Source: Micractinium sp. NFX-FRZ
Taxonomy: Eukaryota; Chlorophyta; Trebouxiophyceae; Chlorellales; Chlorellaceae
NCBI GenBank assembly: GCA_029339195.1
Contig: JAPTJF010000001.1
Location: 310,001 to 374,000 of the forward strand
Length of the DNA stretch: 64,000 bases
Direction: 5' to 3'
The notes under the pieces were generated by a model. It made no database searches, was not told the origin of the DNA, and saw nothing but the letters and a program-made list of their open reading frames with translations. Made by a program: the position numbers and the translations under genes. Of this stretch, positions 46,246 through 58,200 are shown piece after piece (the stretch's first letter is position 1; the number at the start of each line of letters is the position of its first letter).

Positions 46246-49200
46246 TTGGTTCTTGGTGGCCGGCATGCCTGCCACCCCTTCTGCTGTGTTGCTGAGTAAC
46301 TCGCTGCTCCCGCCCATTGCCGGTGTTGCAGAAGCCAACAAGTCGGCCTACTCGTTCATGGGAGGCTTCATCACCTTTGCGTGAGCCCACGCTGCGCTGC
46401 GCTGTGCCATGCTGTGCCATGCTGTGCTGCATTGTGCTCTGCGCAGCTGTTCCGCGCTGTGCTGTGCCACCGGTGCTCCAGGCACCGGCTTCGGTGTGCG
46501 CCCGCTCCGCAGCTCATGCCATCGCCATTGCCGCGCCGCTGGTACCACCATCTCACACCCTCGCTTTGTGCCGTGTCTTGCCGTGCTCTTGTCGCCCACC
46601 CTGGTTTGCTTTTGCTGGCTGTTGCTTGCTGTTGGCAAAGTAACTGATGATATGATACCTGTTGTGTGCTGGTGTTGCCCCTGCAGGGCCCCTGAGCCCA
46701 CTAGCGCCCGCGCCTTCAGCCGGCTGTCCGGCATCCCGCCAGGTGCCAGCGTGGCACGCTTTGCAAGTACCATCCCGGTGAGCCTCCTCCACCCCGCCTT
46801 TTACCTGCTTGCATACATCTCGTCTGTCCTGCTTGCACACAGATGTTGCCCATGCAGGTTTGCCTGCCTGCCTGCCTACCTGTCGCTGCAGCCTGCACGC
46901 CCGTCCTCTTGCCCGTACATTCCAGGCCGGTCACAATACTGCTGCCTAACCGCACTGCCCGCATGCGCAAATTCGCACTGCCACCCACCCATGTTTGCAA
47001 ATCTGCCACTGCCCGGAGCAGCAGACTGCTGCCATGGCTGCCCAGCCTGCCTCCACACGCACACCACCGCCTCCTCGCCTCTCACCCACCAAGCCTCCAC
47101 GCCCCCCGGCCCGCCGCAGGTCTTCAACAGCACTCTCTTCACCATTGGCGAGTGGGTGCGCATCTTCATAAACGACGTGTCCACGGCCGGCACCTGCGAC
47201 CATCTCGGCTTCTGCCGGCGCCGCCTGCTTGCTGGCGGTGCAGGCCAGGACGACCCGCCCACCACGTACCCCAACGATCCCACCATGACGCCCCCCTGGC
47301 TGGCCTCGCTGGGCAGGGCTGGCGGGGTGCAGGCCCAGGGCGCTCTGAGTGAGTAGCAGCTACTATCCAGGGCTGGGTTGGGGCGGGGAGGCTGGGCATA
47401 GCAGGGTCAGTTAGTTGTACGGGTGGCGAGGGCGGGCGAGGCGGCAGAAGCAGGCCCAAGGCGTGCTGTGCGATTAGCTTGCTGCCTAGGATAGGGCGGG
47501 CAGGCGGGCGGGCGAGCGGGGCAGAGCAGAGGCAAAGAGCTGGTGGGAGCGACCCAGGCCGGTCGTGCCGTGCGGGGCTCAGCTTTGCCTGCCCTTCTGG
47601 TGTGACAAGTGTGTGAGCGCGTGCCGCGGCCACAGGGTCTTCACAGTGCTGTGATGGTGCCTCCTGCACCGGCCAGAGGCCCCTGCCTGTGTTCCCTTTT
47701 GAAGGAGCCACTGGAGTAAGCCCTTGCTCGACTGTCTGTCTCTTGTTTTATTTCCATTTTTTACTCGTTTCCATGGCGTGCAGGCGCAGGGTTTGTGGAG
47801 GCAGCGGCTGCCCCGGGGACGATTGCGTATTGGGTGAGTGGGGGAGCCCAGCGGGCACGGCAGAGGGCGTGTGGGCAGCCGCACCTGTCAGGGCGCCAGC
47901 TGACGGGCGGCATAGAGCAAATTTAGTTGGCGGCGCATAAAACAAATCGGCGGTCCACAGCCACGCCGCTAGTCACGCCCAGTGTCTACCCCCAGCACGT
48001 CTCTGTCTGCCTCACTGCTGTCCCGTTCTTCCGCCGCCGGGAGTGCTCCCGCCTTCAAAGCCAGTCCCCACATCTGGAACCTCCTCCCGCCCCTTCAACT
48101 CTCCCTCCCTCCCTCCCGCCCTTCCTCTGCCTCTGCCTCGCGCAGATCTACGGCGACGGGGCAGCCAAGAGCGGGCCGGGCAACCTGGCTGTCGACCGAG
48201 ACACGGTCTCATTCACTGCAAGGTGCTCCCCTCCGCTGCCAGGACACGGCACGGGATCACCACTTCAGGAGGCTGTCTGGTGCTGCACCACACTCAGGCT
48301 TGAACAACTTGTGCTTGGGCCAGTCAGCCAGGCGGCCCTTCAGGGCGCACCTTGTGATGTGGCCACCAGCCGCTGAGCACGAGGCAATGGTCAGGTATGT
48401 TGCCCCACCCGCTGGCTTGCCCTCCCATGCTTGCACGCCCGCAGGGTGGTCTCCAAGTCCGCCACCAACATCACCCTCGACCGCCCGCTGCCCTTCCCAA
48501 GTAAGCCAGCGCCACATGCGGCACGAGCAACCGTGTGCGCGTTGTGCCCCCACAGCGTGCCCCCACAGCGCGCCGCCAGCGTTGACCGTGCACGCGCTCT
48601 GTGCCCAGCATGGCCCGGCGTGCCCAGAAAGTGAACCCCTTTTCACGCCCACCTCACTGGGACCCCCAACCCTGGGCCTTCATTGGAAGCCAGTGGCCCG
48701 CTAGAGCTGGAGGGAGAGTCTGCTAGGAAACCCCGCTGAGGGGCCGCCTCCTGACCCCGCCCCGCCTTCCACCCCCTTCCTGCGCAGTCAAGCCCTCCTG
48801 GCGGGGCGTGGTGCATCGCCTGGTGGCGCCCCTGCAGTTCTCGGGAGTGGAGCACCTCACCTTTGAGTTTGTGTGAGCTCCCGGCTGGCTGGGTGGGGTG
48901 GGTGGCTGTGTGGATGGCTGGGGTGGCTGGCTGGCTGGCTAGCTGTGGTGTATGGCAAGCGGGCGGGCGGGGCTGGTCCAGCGCATTGGATGGCAGGCTG
49001 CCTGGCCTTTCTGTCCACCTGCCCGCTGGGCCGGCTGGACGGCCGGGCTTTGACCGGCTGGCTGGCTGATAGGCCGGCGGCTTCTTGGGTCAGTCAGCTC
49101 TTGTGGCCACAAACAGTGCACCAACCAGTTGCGCCCCACCTTCCTCGTGGCGGCGCAGGTGGACCAAGACCAGGCAGCACCTCAGAGAGCGCGGCTACAA

Positions 49201-51620
49201 CGCGCTGCAGTTTGAGGGGGTGCGCAACTGCTGGGTGAAAAACGTGAGTGGGCGGCCCTCGCATCATGCGCCTGTGCCTGCCCTGCTGTGGCCGTTTCGC
49301 TCTCTCCATTTCTGCCTTCATGTCTGCCCGTCTCGCCCGCCTGCCCCCACCCCGCCCCCCATCCTCCCCTTGCCAGGTCACCCTGCACAGCATCAGCCCA
49401 CCCTGCCCCCTTTGTCCCCCCCACCCCCACCCCGCCCCCGCTTGCCAGGTCACCATCCTCAACGCCGACTCCGGCATCCACCTGCACAGCGTGGACCACT
49501 CCACCCTCACCAACATCACCGTCAACGTCACGCGCATCCGGGCATACGGCAACCGCGGGCCCCACCACTTCAACGGCCACCACCCCATCAGCATATACCA
49601 CGGCCACTACAACTTGGTCACACGGTGAGGGCTGCTGGGGCCGGGGGAAGGGGCGCGAGGTGGACAACGGCGTGTTGCATTGTGGCATGTTGCGTTGCAT
49701 TTTGGGACGGTGCTTGACCTGCTGGAATGGCTGACGCGCGGGAAGCGACCCACAGTCGGCCTAACAGTCCCCAGAAGGGGCACCGATCCCAGACAGACCG
49801 ACTGTGCTCTCTCAAGCTGCCAGTCTGGACGCGAGGGGTGCCGCGATGCCTGACTAGTACCCCCTCGACTCCCGGGCCTCCACCCCTGCTTGCAGAGTCA
49901 ACATTGCAGCCAGCTACGCCCACGAGTGAGTGTGAGGGGGTGGGACGTGGACGGGGAGCGCAGAAGCTTGTGTGTGGGGGAGAGGGGGCAAGTGGGAGGA
50001 GCAAAGAGGGGGGTGGGGGGGCACTGGCCCACGGTGGCCCCCATTGCGCTCTTCCTCTCAGGCAGGCACCCTCCCTCCTCAACCACACAACCCTCCATCC
50101 ACCATCCACCACCCACCTACATCCCCTTCGCACTCCCCCATAACAACCTGATTCACCGTGGCGCAGGCCAGCTGGCTGACTGCTCCTGCTCCCGTTGCCC
50201 TGCCCTGCCCTACTGCAATCGCCGTTGTCCTCACACACCCCTACTGTGTCACCCCGCCTGGCCGTGCAGCATCACCGTGGCACGCGCCACCATGCTGAAC
50301 GTCATCTCCAAGGCACGGGGCTACAACCTGTGCCTGGACCACCACCGAGGCGGGCCCTTTGGGTGAGCAGCACATTGCGGCGCATGTGTTGTCCGTGTCA
50401 TGTGTAGATGGGCCACGTTGCCTGGCCGCCCCCTCATTTTTGCGGCCCCTCCTGTCATGATGCATCAACCCACTCGCCGTGCCTGGCCTGGCCTTCACAA
50501 GTGCATCCCCATGTGTGCCTCCCCCACCGTGCAGCAACCTGTTTTCTGACATAGACCTGGGCTGCGGCTTCCGACCCTTTGGGTCCAGCGGACTCATTGA
50601 GAACGGCGCCTTCTCAGATGACTGGTGGGACTGGGGCGAGTGGGTGACGTGGCATGCCCTGCCCTGCACCCGCAAGGTGGCAGTGCCAGTGCCAGGGTTT
50701 AAGGCGTTATGTTGGACGTCAGGGGGTTACCAAGAGCCTGGGCACGGTGGCAGGGGTGTTGCTTCCGCGCAGCGCCTGCCGTGATGGTGGCATGCGCACG
50801 CTCCGCCACCCGAGGTGCGCCGTCATCGTGTGCATGCGCCCCTGCACCGCCGCCCTGCCCGTGCGCATTTGCAAGCATCCACACCGCCGGCGCGTCATCG
50901 CTTGCCGTGCCCCCGCCGCAGGGCGTGGCGAGACGTTTTGGAACCTGCGTGCCACCAGCAGGTGCCCGCCGCTGCCCCGCCAGCCCACCCCTCGAGTCGG
51001 CCTGGGCTGGTCCCTCCTGCCGCCCTGCGACTTTGGTGAGCCCACTGCGGATTACACCTCTGTTCTCTGTGTTCTGTGCTTATGCCTCACACATATTCTG
51101 CGCCCATCACCTGTGTTGTTCTGTTTGTTCGGCTCCTGCCTCGCACATATTGTGCCTTTCCCTGGTGCCCTCACCTGGCCAGGACGACTTACTCAGCACA
51201 CAACTGGTTTCTATCATGTATCAACCTGCGTGCAGGCCCCTACCTCAACTTCGTTGGCAAGTTCCAGCCCGTGCGGCCCCAGGTGCGCTGCGCTGCATGC
51301 AAATCCCCTTGCGTGTGATGAGCTCTGGCAAGCGCAGCTGCTGCGGCACGTGGGGAGGCAGGTGCCTTGTGGCCCGGCGCCGTGCCACATGTTGTGTGCC
51401 AAGCAGGGTGCTGGCTGCCCGCTTGCCTGCTGCATTCATCTCACGACCCCAACACCCTCGCATATACACCCTCGTGGCGGTCTGTTGTCTCTCACTCCAC
51501 TTGCCGCAGTGCCCGAGATCCCGCTGGTTTACACACCTCACCGTCGGCAACACCACGGTACCGCCCGACCTGCACCTTGCCCAGAAGCTGTTCAATTTCG
51601 ACCTCGCCAAACTGCCCTAG
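44293..51620 (+). CDS. Secreted pectate-lyase-fold (parallel beta-helix) protein with polyproline linker
   Basis: 20 exons, 710 residues: 44293-44356, 44631-45011, 45181-45284, 45549-45671, 45975-46047, 46332-46380, 46687-46777, 47120-47348, 47790-47833, 48146-48222, 48445-48500, 48788-48872, 49159-49243, 49449-49624, 49896-49925, 50270-50362, 50535-50635, 50922-51035, 51236-51282, 51510-51620. Residues 1-22 are a signal peptide (GGILALALAGLLLF). Residues about 24-130 are an extensin/pherophorin-like Pro-rich rod with KRMPPAK repeats. The Pectate_lyase_3 opening is classical: IDVRAMGAVGDGITDDSAAI, GGVVYFPPGTFLL and ITKPNIILRGA. Later rungs include TILNADSGIHLHSVDHSTL and a His-rich HHFNGHHPISIYHGHY segment. 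It probably acts on, or is part of, the cell wall; the substrate is unknown. The join after exon 17 stays in frame only with a GC donor at 50636, the least certain splice. Confidence 0.82.
46194..46241. repeat. (CTG)16 microsatellite
   Basis: 48 bases of uninterrupted GCT/CTG repeat, preceded by interrupted CTG/CCG units from about 46170, inside intron 5 of the beta-helix gene. Confidence 0.95.
49373..49394 (+). repeat. Copy of exon 14 acceptor edge
   Basis: CTTGCCAGGTCACC is shared with the true acceptor at 49441-49454, and the C-rich tract before each is also alike. Confidence 0.65.
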
Positions 51621-52599
51621 CAGCAAATGAACTGGATTCAACTGCCTCAGCCTGGCTCTGGCCAGCCTTGACAAACTGCGCTGAAGTCGGATGGCTGGTG
51701 CTACCCAGCACATGCCTCATGACCGGCGGCCCCCGTACATAATTATAATACATAATGAGACCTCAGCGCCCGTTTCAGGGTGAGCACTGCAATGCCTCGC
51801 TTCCCCTTTACCCCCCCGATCCGTCCAACATTTATCCCCTTGCATCCAACCAATTCATCTACTGTCGGAGTGCACACCGCGCCGCCCTCCTTGCCACCCC
51901 GGCTCGCACTGCTGCACGCTCCTGCGGCATGTGGGAGTGAGATCTGCACGTGCATGAACCTTCCATATTCTTCTCGCCCAACTCCCTTGCCCGGATGGCG
52001 CCCCTTCCTTCGCTCCTCTCGTCTTGTTCCACTCGACCTGCAACTCCACCGCACGCCCCCTTGTCATTGGCACACTCTCCTTCTCCACCTGCCGGCGGCC
52101 AAGCTGCTGCGGTAGGGTTGCTTTTGCACTGTGGGCATTGTGCTTGTAGAAGTTTCCTTATCTGTAATATTGACCCAAATCATAATGTGCCGAGGTGGTG
52201 CAACCAAACGACACCGCTTTGCGTGCGGTGCCTGCGAGTGCCGGCTGGGTGACTGCCACGGTGTGCCTGGCCGCATACAGCTCCTGCCTCTGTTTCCAAA
52301 CATTGCAGCTGTTGCGTATATCTAACTCCGCATTTATCGCAACTGCACCTACCGTTATTCTGAAAGCAGGGGGAAGCCGCCAGAGCAAGGTGGCCAGCGC
52401 ACATGCAGGGTGATGTGCAGGGCGCCATGCCGTGGGCCGCAGGCGCTACGACATCAGCCTCCCCCGCTTCCCCCTTCATCCCCCGCCTACTTCTTCCCCA
52501 CCCTGGCCCTCGTTCTTTCACTTTTTCACACGAGCGCTCCGCAGCAACCCCGGCGACAAAAGACCGACCGACAGCCACTTTAGCGCAGGTTTTAGCAAC
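51621..52599. other. Intergenic region with candidate poly(A) signal
   Basis: Almost 1 kb without a supported gene. A plus-strand TGTAA at 52163-52167 could end the beta-helix transcript, although it is 540 bases from the stop. The last 100 bases are probably the dehydrogenase 5' UTR. Confidence 0.5.
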
Positions 52600-53692
52600 A
52601 TGTCGGCCTCCTGCGGCTTCATTGGGCTTGGAGCAATGGGAAAGGTGCGGCAGGCGTGAAGCGCCGCTGCGATTGGGTTTCCGTCGGGTTCTACAGCACA
52701 CAACCCGCCGGCCCGCCCGCTGCCGCTGCCGCTGCCGCCCCGCCAGCTGCGTGCCGACTGCCTCACCGCCTCTTCCTGCCCTCTGCATCGGCCCCTTGCC
52801 TCATTCCTCTCCCTTCCCACCCCACCCATCCTTTCGTCGTACCGCAGGGCATGGCGGGCAGGCTGGCACCTTTCCTCTCTGGCAGCCAGGCCCCCGCCGG
52901 CTTCCAAGGCCCGCTGCTGGTGTACAACCGCACCGCCGCTGTCGCCGAGCAGTTTGCCGCTGATACGCCCGGCTGCCAGGCGGTGGCGAGGGTGGAGAGC
53001 CTGGCGTCAGCGGGGGTTGTGTTCAGCTGCCTGGCCAATGACGCAGCAACCGACGCGGTGGGTGGGGTGGGGCAGTGGTGTAGGCTGGGAGATGGGAGTG
53101 GGTGAAGCAGGGGATGGCTGCGCTGGGGATGGGTGGGCTGGAGCTGAGTTCACGAAGCAGTCTGGTGGGCTGGAGATCGTTTACTGTGGTTTGCACGAGG
53201 CGCTGGGCGTGAGCGGACAGCACTTCTGCCGTGCGTGCTCTTGCACTTGCACCACCTCCCCTTCCACCCACTGCCCCTGCTCCACCCCCCGCCGCCCCTC
53301 CCCTGCGCCCCTGCCCCAGGTGCTGTCCCCATACCTGACCGCAGTGGCTGCCCAGCAAGCGGAGCAGGCACAGCAGGCGCAGCAGCAGCAGCAGCGCGTG
53401 TTTGTGAATTGCGCCACCGTTCTGCCGGCAACCGTCACCCGCCAGGCAGAGCAGGCGGCAGCTGCTGGCGTGCTCTACCTCAACTGCCCAGTGTTTGGCC
53501 GCCCCGACGCTGCGGCTGCGGGCATGCTGGTGGCGGTGCCAGCGGGGCCGGCGCCGGCGTGCGAGCGCGTGGCGCCGCTGCTGCCCGCATTCGCTGGTGA
53601 GGCTGGTCGGCTTTGGGACAGGAGGCAGAGGGGAGGAGGCAAACCCTACAGCGGCAGCCGTGCCTGTCCTGCCCTGCCTTGCCCGGCATTAC

Positions 53693-53727
<35 letters not shown>

Positions 53728-54787
53728 TGGCACATCAGCCTGCCACACTGCAGCTGCACAACCAAACCGCCCTGCCGCTGCACTACCTGGCCCGTGCTCC
53801 CCCCTTCTCACACCCCTTCTCGCCATTGCCTCACCTGCCCCCCTGCAGGGCGGGGTGTGTGGGACCTGGGAGAGGACCCGGCAGCCTCCGCCGCCCTGAA
53901 GCTCACTGGCAACTTTTGGATCGTGTCCCAAATAGAGGTGGCGGCCCAGTGCCTGGCTCTGGCAGCCAAGAGCGGCATCCCAGGTGTGCTGCTGCGTGGT
54001 GCTGCCTGGGCGTGCTGCTCAAAGACGATCCCGCTGTGTTGCTCCCCGGCACCTGGCCTGACCTGAATGCACTTTCTTCGCCCCTGCTTGCTCTTCACCA
54101 ATCCTCCCGTCTCATCCCTTTCTGCCGATGCCTGAGCTGCTTACACCACCGCGCTGCGCATGCTGAAGCTGAGCCTCAAACGACTGAAACAAGTCTCATC
54201 CACCTAACTGCCTGCAGACAGCGCCGTGCTGCGCATGCTGGAGACGTTCCTGGGTTCCCCCATCCCGCTGGGCTATGCAAAACGCATGTCGGCTGGGGAC
54301 TATGCAGCAGAGGTGAGAGCGGGGTGGGCACAGGTGGCAGGGTGCGGCAGAACAAGTTTCGCAATGCTTAGGGTAGGGTGGCTGGGCACCCCTGCTGTGT
54401 CCACCCCTGCCCCTGGAATGTCACACCAAGATCGCTCAAGCTGTCCTGTTCCGCACTAATCTGCTCCCGTTCCTCTGTATGTACATTGTACACTCCGCCC
54501 TCCTCACTCGTCAGAAACTCCTCTCCTCTCCCCGCCCCCTCCCCCTGCAGACCGGCTTTGCCATCGACCTGGCCCTCAAGGATGTGGGGCACATGCGCGC
54601 TCTGGCGGCTGCCACCACCTGCCCCCTGCCCCTGGCGGACACCGCCTTCAACCACCTGCTGCAAGCCAAGGCCAAGCACGGGGGGGAGCTGGACTGGGGG
54701 GCCCTCCATCTGGCCGTGCGCGACACAGCGGGGCTGCCACCCAACGGGCCGCTGGCAGCGGCCGAAAAATCCTCATCAAAGGACTGA
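52600..54787 (+). CDS. Beta-hydroxyacid dehydrogenase (3-hydroxyisobutyrate dehydrogenase family)
   Basis: Exons 52600-52644, 52848-53057, 53320-53596, 53849-53983, 54218-54312, 54551-54787; 332 residues. The N-terminus CGFIGLGAMGKGMAGRL is the Rossmann dinucleotide-binding loop. Then come YNRTAAVAEQF, VFSCLANDAATDA, NCATVLPATV, the substrate loop NCPVFGRPDAAAAG, and the C-terminal helical domain with the catalytic-lysine segment LKLTGNFW and the conserved DLALKD. The family reduces or oxidises small beta-hydroxyacids such as 3-hydroxyisobutyrate, tartronate semialdehyde or succinic semialdehyde with NAD(P); the exact substrate is not decidable here. The catalytic Lys and partner Asn are present. 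No transit peptide is seen, so it is probably cytosolic. Intron 4 contains a copy of the exon 5 start (54141-54172). Confidence 0.9.
53698..53727. repeat. (AGC)n microsatellite
   Basis: About ten AGC/CAG units inside intron 3 of the dehydrogenase gene. Confidence 0.9.
54141..54172 (+). repeat. Copy of dehydrogenase exon 5 acceptor edge
   Basis: Resembles 54216-54250; GCTGCGCATGCTG is identical (AVLRMLE codons). Confidence 0.78.
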
Positions 54788-55209
54788 ATGGGCCATTTCC
54801 AGTTTCCCCTCCTCTGTCCCTCTCTCTGTCTCCGGATGCAGACAGTGCACGGCCTGCGGCAACTGCGCGGTTGCTTTGTCACCTTGAGCTTGTGGTACAA
54901 CAACTAATGTGCGATGTGAGTCAGCAGAACAACCGGGTCAAATTTGAAGGGAAGGAAGAGGGACAGCAGGAGCAGGGGGGGTGTGCACGTGTGGCAATGG
55001 GCAGATCAGATTGCGGCGGCGAGGGGTACAGTGATGCCAGGCGCGCAGCATTTGCAGCTGTTGCCGACAAGCGAGTCTGTTGAGTCAGTCAACAACAGTC
55101 TGATGTGAAAAAGAAGAAGCAGACGGCTGTGATCCGAAAGGAAAAGTAGACTTGGGCATCGAGCCGGCCAACAGTGACGTTGTGGGCACCACCACCATCG
55201 GGCGCCGCC
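54788..55209. other. Convergent 3' region
   Basis: 3' untranslated sequence of two convergent genes. No gene is seen. An inverted repeat GTTGA/TCAAC occurs near 55079-55093. Confidence 0.5.
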
Positions 55210-58200
55210 TCACAGCCTGTAGAACTGCGTCTGCCTGCGGCTGCGCCTGCCCGCCCCAGCCGCGCCCTCGGGCGCAGCATCTCCCCCTGCCACCACCGCC
55301 GCCACCGCCAGCTTCTTGGCTGAAGCCTGCCTGAGCAGCGGCGCCCCCTCCACCTCCAGCTCCCCCAGTGCCTCACGCATCTCTGTGCTCAGCGGGGCGC
55401 TGGGCTGCAGCCGCTTGCGACGCTTGCCGCCCTTGCCCGCCGCCGCCGCCGGCTCCTGCTGCAGAGCAGCAGTTGGGCCCGCTGCAGCCTCCCCCTCAGG
55501 GATGGCTGCCAGCTTGCCGCTGCCTGCTGCCGCCTGGCTGCCAGCATTCTCTTTGTCAAACAGGTTGTTCTCCAGCTCTGCCTTGCCCTTGCCCTTGGCC
55601 TTGCGCCCCCGCGGCGGCCCCTGCTGCTCAGGGCCGCTTTGCTGCACCTCAGCAACGGATGGCGGGGCTGCTGACATGCCAGCTGGCTCCGGCTCAGCTG
55701 CAGCTGGCGCCTGGGTGCGCCGCCGCCCGCGCCGCGCCTTGGCCGGCTGCTCCGCCGCCGGCTCAGCCTGCGGCGGCGCCTCCTCCTGCTGGGCCTGCGC
55801 TGCCTGCTGTGCTGGCGGCAGCGGCTCTGCTGGTGCCGTGTCAACCAGCGGGGCAGCCACAGCGGCAGCCCGCGTCATGCGCCGCGCCCGCCGGGACTCT
55901 GCCGCCACAGGCTGCGGTGCTGCAGCTGCGGAGGGCTGCTCCTGTGCTGCCGCCGCTGCTGCCGGCTCTGCTGCCTCCGCCTCCTCCTCTGGCAGCCCAG
56001 CAAAGGCCACAGCCTTCTTTGGCCTACCCCTGCCCCGCACCCGCGGAGCAGGCTGTGCGTGCACCTGCTGCTCTGCCTCCTCTGGCACCGCCTCCAGCCT
56101 GGCAGCGGTGCCGCTGCCGGCATCACCTCCTGCCGCAGTCACTGCCGCCGCTGCTGCTGCTGCTGCTGCCTGTGCATCATCTGTCACGGCTGCTGCTTGA
56201 GCGCATGCATCCGGCACCGCTGCACCTGCTGCTTCAGCCTCTGCAGGGCCATCCTCAGGCACGGTGCACAGCCCGTCTGCCGCCTCCTCGGCAAACCTGC
56301 TGCGGCTGCGGGGCAGCGCAGAGCCGCCAGTGGACCTGCCTGCAGCAGTGGAGGCGCCTGCTGCTGCTGCGGCAGCGGCCGCAGCGGCCAGGTCATCTGC
56401 TGCAGCTGCCTGCCGGGCGCGGGCCAGGGCCACGTCGTGCGGCGTGCCGCCTGCGCCCCGGCCGTTCCCCTCGGACGCCACCTGCAGGGAGAGTGTGCAG
56501 AGCATTGCAGCTCACTCATTCACTGCCATTTCGCAAGCAGCAGGCTTATACTCCTCCTCCAGTCAGCGCAGCCAGCTGGGAAGGCAGACCAGAGCGTGCA
56601 TAGCGGCCGGCCTCCCAGGCATGCAGCTGCGCCCCACCACCCACCTGCGCCATGCGTGCCGCCAGGCTGGCAGGCCCCGCCGCCGGCGAGCCGCACGCCG
56701 CCAGCGCTGCCAGAGCCCCCTGCAGCCGCGCCCTCAGAGCCATATTCTCCTTGCGCAGCCGCTCGCACTGCTCCTCCGACATCTCCAGCTCCATCCCCTT
56801 GTTGGCCTGCAGGGGGCAGCGAGGGCAGGCAGGGAGCCAGGGGTGGGCCAGGATGACTGGAGGGGGGCAGCGAAGGCAGAGGGAGGCAGGGGTGGGCCAG
56901 GGTGGGTGGAGGGGGGGGCAGCGAGGGCAGGCAGGGAGCCAGGGGTGGGCCAGGATGGGTGGAGGTTTGGTCGCGCGTCAGCAGAGTGAGGAGGATGCGG
57001 CGGCGATGCGGAAGGGGCGGGCATGCAAGGGGCAAGCCAGGGAGGGGGCTGGGGGGGAGGAGATGGCGGGCAAAGGGAGGCAGGCATCTGGGCAGGCAGG
57101 GGGCCAGGCAAGAAGGCATCAAGGGACGTTTGCAGTGACGTCAACGAGGCTTTTTTTGCTGCTTCAGGACCGCACGGGACGATGTCACCATAGAGCACCA
57201 GCACAACCCAGCCTGCCTGTCACCACCACCGACCCACCCACCTCCAGCTGCGTCACCGCTTCCTGCAGCTGCGCCTCGTAGTGCACAGATGCCTCCTGCT
57301 GCTCGCTATGTGCCGCTGCGCGCGCCTCTGCCAGCTCAGCCTCTGCCTGCTGTGCCTGCTGCAGCACTGTAGCCAGCTCGGCCTCCACCTCAGCAGACTG
57401 CTGCTGCACCGCCCCCAGGTCACCCTGCAGCTGCTGCACCTGCTGCTGCGCTGTCGCCAGCTCAGCCTCCAGCTCAGCTGCCCGCTGCCGCTCTGCCGCA
57501 AGGCTGGCCCCCAGCTGCGCTGCCTCCTGCTGCGCTGCCTCCATGCCAGCCTCCTGCTGAAGCAGACTCTGCTGTGCTGCTGCCAGCTCAGCCTCCAGCG
57601 CAGCAGACTGCTGCTGCACTGCCGCCAGCTCACCCTGCAGTTCCGTGCACTGCTGCTGCGCGGCGGCCAACTCTGCCTGTGCCTCCTGCCGAGCAGCTGC
57701 CAGCTCTGCATCTAGGCGCTGCGCACGCTGCTGCTCAAGAGCCAGGCTGGCAGCCATATCTGCCACCTGCTGTCGAGCCTCAGCAGCCTCAGCTGCCAGC
57801 TCAGCAGCACACTGTGCCGCCTCGCCTGCCTGCTGCTCAGCCTGTGCCTGCGCCTCTGCCAGCTGTGCCGCCAGGCTGGCACTCTCCTGCCGTGCCTCTT
57901 CTGCCTCTGCCCCCGCCTGGGCTGCCTCTGCACGGGCAGCAGCCAGCTCCTCGGCGTCTGCCTGCTCCTGCTGCCTGGCGGCAGCGCCCCTGCCGCCACG
58001 TCCACCGCGCTTCCCGCCGGCCTCTGCACGGCATACAGTACAGGCAAAGCGGGGGGTGACACTCAGCAGGTGGCAGAAGGTGCACCTTGGTCAATCGGAA
58101 GGCAGCTGCCAAAGCAACGACTGCCTGCTGCGATGACCGCCCAAGCACATGTGCCTCACACCCTGCCCAAATCAACCGGCCCACGCACCGTGCTTGCCGC

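Noticed and set aside
56820..57160. Repeat-rich intron of the coiled-coil gene considered as a transposon
   Set aside because: No terminal inverted repeats, target duplications or coding sequence; only local tandem repeats.
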